Shown here in pieces: positions 1-12,300 of a DNA stretch of 64,000 nucleotides (the first letter of the stretch is position 1; every line of letters starts with the position of its first letter). The DNA comes from Apostichopus japonicus (lineage: Eukaryota > Echinodermata > Holothuroidea > Aspidochirotida > Stichopodidae). The stretch is from contig NC_092570.1 of assembly GCF_037975245.1 (NCBI RefSeq), positions 9,235,001-9,299,000 of the forward strand, given 5' to 3'. The position numbers were made by a program, and so were the translations under genes. Below the pieces are notes generated by a model. It did no database searches. It was not told where the DNA came from and worked only from the letters and a program-made list of their open reading frames with translations.

Positions 1-438
1 CCATGCTCGGTGAGCTTAACATATGAAGTTTATTTCCCCTGGTGCATTGCTGTACACTCTCATTGTTAATCCTTCTCCTTTGAACATTCAGGTTAATTAA
101 AATGAATGTCTCTTCCCTCCATTCAAAATCCCATGCCTGAACTTCAAAAGTGAAGACAGATAAGAAATTAAAATCAGGATAGATAAGGCAGAGTAATATA
201 CAAACAATGCAATTGTTTGGCATGGAAAGTTATAACAATACACCCACCCCAAAAATGAGAGATATCCCCGCACACCCCCCCTCCCACCCCCTCTGAAATC
301 TTCTAATTTATAGCCTCACACCCTCATTCTATCCTTACTGTGTTTAACAAGGAATGCTCCTTCCTTCCACACCATACAAGTCATGTAAGAGTACAAGAGG
401 AACACATAAAAGAATCATGGAATAAAGTGTAGACTCAC

Positions 439-669
439 CCCTGCATAATAATTTGGTACGTCCCTGAGATAATTATCGAATGCCTGCCTCCACTTAATAC
501 TGGGTTTTAACTTATGCACCTTAAAGAGGTCGTCTAGAAGCGGTAAGAGTACTGGATAATTGTAAGGCATAATGACCAAGTTGACACAACTAAGATTGGA
601 GCTGGCCTTTAAGTAACCAAACGCATGGCCTAGGTCGTTGCCTGTTTTGCCACTGCTACCGACGTAGAC
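439..669 (-). CDS. INTS6: INTS6 exon 9 (residues 368-444)
   Basis: 231 nt, acceptor ctccgcag, donor gtgagt. Encodes GHAFGYLKASSNLSCVNLVI and MPYNYPVLLPLLDDLFKVHK. Last INTS6 exon in the window; remaining exons must lie below coordinate 1. Confidence 0.96.
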
Positions 670-3342
670 CTGCGGAGAAACCAAACCAGAAAATCAGTAG
701 GGAGTGAAGAGAAAGCCAACATTTTCAAACTCCATAAAAAATGATTTCCAAGGAGAAGTACCTCTATTTGTATATAAGATTGTATTCGGAAAAATTAACT
801 CATCATTGTCACAGCTGATGAAACTATTTTTTTTTTTTCAGGATTTTCATATTTCTTGCTTATATAGATAGATATATAGATAATTCTTTTATAAGTGCTT
901 CATATCATTGCTCCTAAGGAGCTAGAAATAGTGCGTGATAAATACATGCATGAATAATTCAGTAGCTTTAGCGTTATTTTTAATTTTACATTTTTGTTGC
1001 GCAAGACCAAACTACTTCACATGGTTTGCTGCATTACAGGAACGATCACAGCTTTATAAAGGCATATGTGAAAATCACATCCTGTCTGCATATTTAATCC
1101 TGAATATGATGAATTTTTAAAATTTGATGAACAGGATACGGAATAAATTATCTGGTTTCACAGAGATAGGTCATGCACAATGGGATTCACAAATATGTAC
1201 AGTAGCTTTCTGACACACTGAATCATTAGATACAAAATTCATGAACTTGAGAAATATTACAATAAAAGACTAAAAAAAACCCAGAATTATGTGAAAATTA
1301 TCCAGCAGGAGGATAGAGGATGACATCACTGTAAATGGTAAATGAGTTGAAAATGTCTTTGTTATTCTGTATCATGTATAAATCCATAAGGATTTGCATG
1401 TCAATGAAGTCTGAATTCAGACAACATATGACAGTTCAGTCAACAGCCACGTTTCTTTCCCATTTCCAAGAGGAATCCAAAAAAGAAGATTATGAAAAGA
1501 TCAGTTGCCATGATGACAACAAAAACCACCTACTGTATTCTGGAGTAATGAACGATTTATCTAATCTAAATATATCGACTAAAAAACAACAACCGTAGCT
1601 ACGAACGTTAGAGTAACGAACAGGTCACAGAGATTGAGTTTTCACTCAGCGATGTGAACTATATCTGTTTTCCTTGCAAGTGGGCACATCTCTTGTGTCT
1701 GTGAGTGGACCTGTTGTTGGAGTTTTAATCCACAACTGCCACTTCTTTTCACACTAACTAAACAAAGTCAGATATACATGCAAACCAAATGGTAACACCC
1801 TCTCAGACTACTGAACAACACCACAAAGTGCTCTGTGTGTCTGCTAGATTGGGGGAGCTAAATTTTCAAGCTTTTGTCTATTGCCAAGGAGGAGCCGACT
1901 GGTGCAAATTAATTTGTTTAGGTATCATCTTCTCTCTGCTTCATGAGAACATTTCCAATGTAGCAGGGAGGAGCTTGTGTTGTCACAAAATATGACAAAA
2001 CATCTCGTTCGATCGTGAATTTCCTGATAGTTTTAACAAGCAGACGAATCTAAGCTCACCTGCCAACCGACATTTGGGTTTCTTCTCTCCAAGATGTATT
2101 GTGTCAAAGGTGAAGGCTCCAGCTCGTACTTATCAAACGGTAAGTTGTCAAGTACCAGGGGTTCGTTGTCCGAACACGTAAATCTTAGAATCGGCTGCGA
2201 ATCTCTTGGTGGCTGCAAAAAAATGTAGTGTTTAAACACACTTTGATAGATACACAACTAGCGAGGAGTCTTGGCTTTAATGTAGCCTTTTAGATGACAC
2301 TGCCAATTCTGCAGCTAAGGTTTGCCAAACTTATAGACTGTTATTCAGAATAAAGTTAGAATTGATCAAAAGAAGATATCATAAACAATTCCTCCATCGA
2401 CAAACATTATTTCAGCTTGGCTTTAATGTTTCCAATCGAGTATGCACAATTTGGTCCCCTACAGACTATTTCAGATTACAAATCTCTATGGATGCAAAGA
2501 AGCAGAATGAAAAGTTCCAAACATTCCTCCTCCCCCCACCCCCCCCCCCCACAGTTTTGTTGGTTTTTATTTGAACCAAATGAGACTACTGATCAAACCA
2601 ATGAAATGAATGTTTTGAGGTTTCAGTATCAAAATTTGCCAAAATCAAGATCTCATTGGAGAACTGTGCCATTTCAAATAATCATTAATGAGAACAAAAT
2701 TGATGAAAGTTTTTGGACACTCTATATGTGTTTTGAAGAGACTTTTTGTTGCAAAACTTACAAACTTAAGCTCTACCATTGTATCATTTTTCCCAAGTGT
2801 GAAATTTTGTGGAAAAGGTATAACATTTACAATAACACACAAAGCAAATTGCTCCCAGCAACTTAGGCATTTGTTGGTGCATAAATGGGGACACTTTGCA
2901 AGAGGGACTGTCAGGTTTCTCACTGTACTAACATCTAACACATTTAATTAACTGCATATTCATATTCTCAGTGGTTAAGGCCGTGGTTAAATCTGTGGTT
3001 AAATTACAGTGGTTAAATCCATATAGCTCAGTGATTAACACCAGGGCCTTTCAATCATAACGTCCCTAGTTCAAGTCACTCTAAGATTAATATCTGTCGT
3101 CCACTTACAGAGTTGCTGACAATTGACAATCCATAATCATGGACTAAAATATGAATCTAAGAGACTGAATTCTGTCAGCTTGCGGCTTTGATAAGCCAAT
3201 GATGGCTTCTTCGCAAGTTTCTGCTTGCAGGAGGATCTAAAATACGTACATACATACATGCATACATACATACATACATACATACATACATACATACATA
3301 CATACATACATACATACATACATACATACATACATACATACA

Positions 3343-3373
<31 letters not shown>

Positions 3374-6300
3374 TGTACTGAGTATCCCTTGTAGATATAG
3401 ATGTTCATTTTTGCTATTATATTGCTCTTTGCATTGCATCAAGTTTTGCTATTTACTCCTATTGTTGTACCGTTTTGCCATTGTTAACTTATACATTCAA
3501 ATATTGATTTTTTTTTCTTTCTTTCTTTTTGATTGATCGCAGAATCTTTGGCATTAAACATTTCATTAAAACTGAATTAATAAGGTATAAATAAATGAAT
3601 GATTAAGTAGAAGAAGAACAAGAAAAACTCTGAACTATTTTGCTAGTCAACAACCCACACAACTCTTTTCCTCTAACTATTCATTATGTACACGTCACTT
3701 ACCAATGTTGGAGCATTAATATCAGGCCAGAAAGACTCTGGTACCGGCCAATGGCCGACCGGTAAGCCTGTTTTGGAATTTGGTCGGACGTAGATTAACC
3801 GTCTACAGCTGTGCCAACTTGTGTCCTGTGCTGGAGGAACCGGAGAGGCAGTGTTCATCCTAAGGTTGTTGGGTATCGACAGCTTGTCATTGTCTGGAGA
3901 GTCAAAACGAAGACTTTGATTTGTAAATTTACATTTAAACGCTTGCAACATTTTTTATAAGCCTTCACTGTTGAGAACACAGAAACATACATATTTACAG
4001 CTGCTTGCTAGACTACCATCTAGCATTTCTATTATCTTAAAGATAATAGAAATGCTACCTCCTCTCCTCTTCCCCTACCTCTCCTCTTCCCTGTTGGTTT
4101 CTTTCTTTCTTCTCTCCATCCCTTGTCTACTAATCCCCTTATATATATCTCTTTATGTTCACCATGCTCATTAACCTGTCTGTATTCTGTGCATTTTTTT
4201 GTCCCTTCTGTTACTGTTACTTGTCATTTAGCCTTTGAAGAAGATCCTGCTAGGATCGAAACGTCAGACCAACTTACTTTTACACGTCTTAAAGGATGAA
4301 CAGATTGTTAGCAAACTGCTTAATATACTGCTTAAAGCTGAAGTACAAATGCTGCAAACAGTTTGTCATACACCTGTTGTAATTATTAAGCCAAGTCGCA
4401 CTTAAAAGAAGAACAAGCCATGTCGCACCGTTGTTGTGGAACAAGTTACCATCAGAAACACAAAGTCCTTTACTCTATCAGCACTTACAAATCAGCGTTA
4501 AAGTTTTATTTCAAACAAACCTATGGTTAAGTGTATTCAATTGTATTTTTTTATTTTGTATATGTTTTGTTAAGCGCATTGAACCCTGGGATTTTGCGCT
4601 ATATAAGCACCGGTGTAATAATAATAATAATGACATGCTCCAGAGTCAAAATGGTTTCTCAGACACCAGGGCGATCTTTGACCAAGTTTGTGTTTTCAAG
4701 GGTTCACAAGGACTATGCTGGGTCTCTTTTCTATCTTTACATTACACATAACACAAAATGGTTTTGACGATGTTGGTTTTGCTTCCTTTAAGTGTGCTGC
4801 CATCTGCAGACAGTTGTACATAATTCGATGAAAATGCATAATTTAGATGTCAAGTAGAATGAGTTGGAATAGTTCTTTGAACCTGTTTAAAAGCCTCTTC
4901 TATTTCATGCATGAATCAGGCTGTGTTATTACATTCCACTAACTTGTAATCATCACATATTCAGATCTTCCAACAAAAGACCATACAGAGGGCTATTTTC
5001 AAGCCTGTCACACCTGTGTAAGTTGAGCATTGTGTATGTCTATGCATTAATAATTAGTAATCACTGATGATTAAAGTTTCTCCTTTGCTGGAAATATTTG
5101 CTCGCGATTATTTTGAGACAATGCACGATCACAATTCAAAACTCAGCATCCAGGCTACTTTGCTAATCCAAATAAGAAGCAATAAGTCATAATGATATAT
5201 ATATAAACTACTGTATCACTATTGCAATAACACTTAATGGAACACACTGCTAGTTTCATGTCTTTTACTTCCCCAGTGCTTGGGCCATTGTCAATTTTTT
5301 GGAAAACATATTAGCACTATTCTTTAGCAACAAAAATAAAAAGAGATCAAAGCAATTGTTGCAATTTGCTGTCCCCTTTTTGGACTAGCACCATTCTGTT
5401 GGCCCTCTTCCAAATGGAATATTACATATTGAAGCTACTTGAAAACATACCAGAGTCCGTCTTCTTTGTGCCATTTAAGACATTGCTCCCGTGGAGAAAA
5501 CCATTGGTTGTTGTTTCTGTTTCCATAGCAATTGGAGATTTTCTACCACTAATTTTACCTATAAGAAGAGAGAAAAGGGGGAAATATTGTCCAAATAAAC
5601 CACAACTACTACCACAATATATATATATATATATATACCAAGTGTAATACTATTTGACAAATTGTTTAGTAATGATATCAAACAGGTGAGCAACCACAGA
5701 GAATAGTCAAGGAGAAATTTCTAATCTTAGCCACATCCTTCCCCCTTACACACACACAAAACCATCCAATACCTTGTACAAACTAGAATGAAAACATTTC
5801 ATGGTTCCTTGCTGCTGCTCATTGATTTGTTTAACAGGAAACACTCCAAGTATGTAATAATGAAGCAAGATCAATAATTGCCTTCTGAAGTTATTAATCA
5901 TACAAACTTGTTACCACCTAAATAATGCAATAATAAAGCCACAAAAATAAAATAAAGCCACACCTCCTCATAAATACCAATAAAATAAATACCAATAAAA
6001 TAAATACCAATAAAATAAATACCAATAAAATAGAGCCACACCTCCTCATAAATACACACGTTATCAATTGAAACACACATTCCCTTGTGTAGTTATTATG
6101 CATACAAACTTCTGTTACAAAAATAACAAAAGCCCCACCTCCTCATCAATATGATATCAAGTGCAAGACAAATCAGCATGTATAGGTGGTCTACCAATAT
6201 CACCATACCAAGTTTGAAGAAACTCCAACTTGTGGTTGCCAAGTTATTGCAATTTGAGGATTTTAACGTTTGACCCTGACCTCATATATATTCATGATAT

Positions 6301-9300
6301 GAGCACCAAAACCTATAGGGTTCATCAACTCATTATGGACCACCCACGCATCCACCAAGTATGGCATTGATCAATCATTCCCATGTTGAGGTATCGTGCA
6401 TACAAACTAAAGTGTCATACACATACACACACGCCGACCTGACTTCAAAGATTCCTTTGCTTTCAGCAAGGAACCAAAAAGCCTTCTTTGTCCATTGCCT
6501 TGTGGTACTGTAAAGTTTGCATGTTAACTGATTGAAATGAAGTTAGTCAACGAACTATATACTACTAAAGTTGTGGGGACGAAGCCTTTGTTTTTTTTAT
6601 GTTAACAATCTTGTCATAGCTACAGTAACTCTATCATTATTACAAGCAAACATCATCTCAGATTACTCAAACGGGGTGTCCAAAACAGGATCCCATTACG
6701 CCCAGTCATCGAACCAACGTCTATCCGTTAGACATGTGTGATAATTCTTTGTTATATACTCCCTCTCTAGCCTATTTAAACCACTTGAGTCAGCACGCAT
6801 GGACTTTGCTTTTCCCAACCTCAATATTTCCCTGCCAAAACTGAATTTTTCATTAGTATCAACTGACATTATATGACATTTATGCCAATTATGACTTAAT
6901 ATAGAAACATAAAACATTAGCTCATAATTCATGGACTCACTGTTCTCGGTAGGAGTTGGATCAGATCCGTACTTCTCAAAGTTGACCACGACTCCACTTT
7001 GGACTTTCTGTGCTAACGACTCCAAGCACTGGTTAAGTGTCTTTAGAGAATTGACAGTGTATGAACGACCTTAACAAGGGAAAGAGAGAGAGAGAGAGAG
7101 AGAAAAAAAGAAAAAGAATTGTGTTTACGATTTATTATGAACTACTGAACCCTTTTTGACAACCATACTGTAAAGGTTAATGGATTTTTACTATTAAAGA
7201 ATTCAATTTTTAATGTAGTGCTGTAGTTTATATTTCTCAACAAATTTTGCAATATTAATGTTTTTCATTTTCAGTTGTTTGTTTCATCACAACATATATA
7301 TATGGAACAAGTATGTAACTGATGACATACATTGTAAAAGGAAGTGCCCTAAAAACCATTGTAGGCTTATCTAGTAGGCACTCCTCGTATAACACAGTTG
7401 AACTAATACGAATGGACAAGAATATATATCAAAGGAAAGAACAAAACATAAGCAAACAATAAATATCAAAAGGATTGCAAAAGAAGGAAATGTGGTAGTA
7501 GTCAGTAATATCTCACATAGCTATTTCTCAATTTTCTTCTGAAAGATGAAACAGTTCTATAAACTATAATGTTTAATAACCTGTGTCAATGAGTTACAGA
7601 GAGAATTTGCGTGAATCCTTAAACAATGTTTGGCAGTACTAGTCCTTAACCGTGAAGTGTAAAGGTCATCAGCTGACCTAGTGTTACAATTGTGGATTTT
7701 GTCAATTGTAGGTTAAGAAATTTGTGAAATTTGCTGGGAGTAGATTATCAACAATGCAGTAAGCAAAAGCTCAGCTATATTGCCATGTATGAGAACAATA
7801 AGCTTGAGCAACTTCAGAGAAGAAACAACTTATTCAGCATGTTTAGCATGACGTGATACATGATAAATTGTTCCTTTGCAAAAGTATTAATTTGTTGAGG
7901 TAGACATTGTATGCCCCAGACCAGACCAGAAAGTTAAGCAGTACGTCAAATGTAGTAAAATTAATGTACAGTACGTAACAAAGAGGGAAGGATATTTTTC
8001 AGAAAGAAATGTCTCAACTTTCAGAGAATACCAGTTCCATTTGGGACCTCAGTGGAAGTAGAGTCAATATGATATTTACAAGTTAATCTTGTATCAATAA
8101 TGACACCAAGGAATTTTATATCATCTACCTTGTGTATGCGCTACTATATTGTAACTAAAATCATGTAATTGGTTTTTGCCCACATTTAGTGACATTTTGT
8201 CAGCAGAAAACATATAATATGATAAACTTGCAATTCACTGCATATTGTGTCCTTCATCCTTTTCAAAGTCATACGTTTGTAGCAAAGATAATATTAGAAC
8301 TTACATTTGAGACGTTACATATATCATTTACATATGAAGTCATAAAAAGTAAATGGACCTAGAATAGAACCTTGGGGCACATCACAAATGATATTGTGAG
8401 AGCCAGAATAAGAACCATTACAAGATGTAAATTTTTTCCTGTTACAGAGGTAGCTACTGAGCCACTTTGAGCCCTTACCTCTAACACCATAATGCTGAAG
8501 CTTCTTAATATTTAAGAAACTGTTGTGATCAATCGTGTCAAATGCTTTTGATAAGTCCAGGCAGATACCAACTCAAGACTGTTTCAAATCCAGAGCAGTA
8601 GTTATTTTATCGACTAGCTAATTCCGTAGAGCACCCTGGCCGAAAGCCATATTGACCTGGATATAATATATCTTGTTATATATCAAGTTTACATCAAGTT
8701 TACATCAAGTTTATATATCTTGTTTCCAGAGAAAATTGTAGATTTGGTTGTAGACAATCATTTAATTTTTTTGTTTTTGGAAAAGCATGACAAGATAGAA
8801 ACAGGTCTGTAATTGTTGAGAGTGGAAGGATGACCCTTTTTGGAGAAGAGGGATTACTTTTGCTATTTTAAGTTGGGTACTGGTTTACATTAGTCCTATA
8901 TACTGTATTTCAGAGGCCAGCAAAGGACCTATATTTACAAAATAGTTGCTAAAAGCATACACCCAAGATATGTGGGGGGTAACCAATTGAATATATATAG
9001 ACATTCCTTGTTTGATGCACGTCTTCTGGTGACAAATAAATATCATATATTATGTAGCAAGCTGTTTTAGAGTTTTGTATTGTTACTTCTATTAATCCAT
9101 TATAACACAAAGTACAATGGTCTTACTGTACAATGGATTGATGTACATTTAACTGTACACACTTTGATTTATATTAAAGACCTGTATTAATTTCTGACTT
9201 GATGCTGGTAGGTAACAGTAGGACTATGAAAGCGCTGGTTGATGCCAACTGCCGACAAACAACTTAGTAAGGGCACAATTTCTGAATGAATGATAGTGAG

Positions 9301-12300
9301 GGTAAATCATATAATGATTTAAAACAAAACAGAATCAAAATGTTTGTCTACTATTAACTTTTACTCTACTGGAAACAAGAATTAGCTTTCACTTTCAAAT
9401 TAAAATTCTTTTCAGACAAAGAAAAAATCTCTTTCAAGGTACATGGGATGCATCAGAAACAAAAGCACTCCAACCCCTAATGCAAGCAACAGGAGTGAAT
9501 TAATAAAAACATCTATTCAGTGTTGTCTATAAACTAACACAAAAAAGCCAGGTCTAAATTAAATCCTACCACAAAATTTGTAGTGAGACTTGCAAATTCT
9601 ACGATATCATATCGATACAACTCTTATCAGATTTAGACTTGCAAGTTGCTTATCGCTCATGCAAAATAACCTCATCTAGGGAATTTGTCAGCGTTTGAAC
9701 TTTTAACCATCTCCAGAAACAATTGCTAAGTAGATACAGAAGCTCTTCACAGTCATTAGTTACGGAACCATCATCAGTATTTTCTGTCTACTGGGAAGTA
9801 ACCTTAAAGTTTAAGCTTTACTGAAATGTAAACAAAAATTCAAATAACTTTGTATAAAATTGGAAAATTCAACTCCCTCTCTCCACCCACTCCTTTTTAC
9901 ACAAACAATACATCTAGTATTTGAGTACAGACTCCTGCAGTCTGTAGGAGATTAGTCTAAACAATGCAGGGGTGAGAATCACAGAAGAAATTGTTCATGC
10001 ATGAGATAATCAGTTACGATGACAGTTCATCTAGGATGGCAAGTACAGTAGGCCACAATGTACAGTAGGCCAGAATAGGCACGGTTGAAGGCGGTGCTAT
10101 GATTGTGGGGAGACAGGTAAGCGAGGAACGAAGTAAATTAAACTAAACACACATACTTCTGCTGACTTTCCTTGGAAATAGGTTACTCATGTTTGACTTT
10201 TAAAATGCCTGCAGACCCTGCAGCACACTTTCAATTATGTCACTGATTCATCATCAGTTGTAATGGATGCATGCAGAAAATAAGGGAAGTTTTCCCTTGC
10301 TCTGACTCCTTTGACTCCAGACCTTTAAAAGTATTAAATGTATCTTATTCCGGAGAATTCCGACCACAGTAACGGTTATATGGAGTAGTTAAAGCATAAA
10401 ACTACGCCACGGAGCAAAACCAAAAATATCATCATCACTTTTGACCTTTAAAAGTACTTTTGTTTGCTTAGCATTGCAAAGTTGCTGTATAAAATTCTAC
10501 ACACCAGCCTGTTTTCTGATGCAAATTTTGTAAGAGTTGCAAACAGATTTAACTTGACAACAAACTTTAAGGATGAGATCAATTTATGCGGGCATCTATG
10601 GCAAATTGATCAGAGGGGCATGATGGCAGCGTGTGATTCTAATGGGCAATACAGCAAGCGACTGGCAGGGGCAGCAATTTGTTGTTGGTATATTTGAATA
10701 ATCATAATAATTAACAGTTCTTATATAGCGCACTTACAATAAAGTCTCGCCACGCTGTACTTAAACCTGGTCATTGGTAACTTGTCACACCTACACACCA
10801 AAGTGTGCACTATTCAAACAATCTCTCCTGGGGCAACACAGTGCACCACAGCCATGTGTCCCTGCACGCAACTATATTTACAAGTCACCTCGCAAGTCCC
10901 CATTTATACACCTGGGTGAAGAGAGGCAATGGAGATAAAGTGAACCTGTAATCCTTAGATCACAAGTCCACTGCCTTAACCACTTGACCACAACCCCCTC
11001 CCAGTCTGGTCCAAACTATAAACTCTAATATGCTATCATGCCATATGACATACCTCCTGTGACTTCGCACATTGCGTTGATTGGTGACTCATCCACATTA
11101 ACCAAGGACCTGGCATTGGGTTTGTCCTTATCTATCTCTAGACTCGGTACTCCACCCATTCTTAGAACCAACGCAAAGAGTCTCTGGTCCCATCTGAAAG
11201 GTTCCTTCGTCAGTTCACTGCCAGGAAACATATGAGCCATCGGCAAAGAGAGCTGTTTGAGGTGAAGATATCAAATCAGCAGCCTGTCATGATTGTCATC
11301 TGAAGTACAGCAATTCTTACATGCTTTTAAATACTTGATTTGGAGAAGATAACTCAAACAGTCTATGATGAAAATTTGTTTCTACTGGGTTAGATCAAAA
11401 TCCAGAAATCCTGACCTTTTTGGCAAATTCATCTTTATCTGTATAACATGTTTCTTTTCTCCATTCAAACATACTTACTCTATACTGATTCACCTCAATG
11501 TTAGATTTTAGGGAAAAACTTAAATACATATCATAATACATCATTTCTATTCTGGCTTTAACCTCTCATTTAATGTTTTAAAAAGTAGAAAAAGCTTGTC
11601 TCAAGTCAAATGGAAACTCACCTCCTCTTGCACTCCTGTTGCATTGACTAATTTGTCACCATCAGTAAGAGCTATGACCAGTGCAGGTTCCAAGAAAAAT
11701 GGATTCCGGCCCTGCATAAGTAAAATCAAGAGCATAAATTACATTTTTATCACTGAAATATTCCAATGGCCACACAGTACTTGTAGGTGTCAAAACGTTA
11801 CTAAGGTGACAATATAATATTATAGCACTCTATCTTATTGAGTGACTATTACAATGATGAAAGATGAAATGGAAATAAACCTTTCAATCAATAACACTTA
11901 CGTTCAAAGTCAAAATAATAATCATCGGATCTGATGTTATAGAAACAACTTATGTCTCAAACACTGGTAGCTACTGTATGTAATCACAGCTTATACATGT
12001 ACCTAGTCAAGTCTTTAGAATACAAAGGAAGATTCAAGAAACATCTACCTACCAGAACAACAAGCATATATATTTTAGGCAGAACTATGGTGATTGATGT
12101 GTCAAAGACACAGGGAAGAAAATGAAGATTTGAGTTTTCTGCTTCCCCTCTCAGTATTATTCTTCAGCAAGGTGTTTAATTATCTAATTAAAGGCAATGA
12201 AGACTTGCGCACAAAGAAACGTCTGATGCCGGTAATCTGACCTAGTTTCGGTGTAACAGAAGTGATAGACACCACCATTGATCCCAAAAAAATACACAAA

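Noticed and set aside
3137-3536. Open frames with repeated Met-Tyr-Val-Cys or Tyr-Ile-His-Thr units
   Set aside because: Translations of the (TACA)n SINE tail in different phases.
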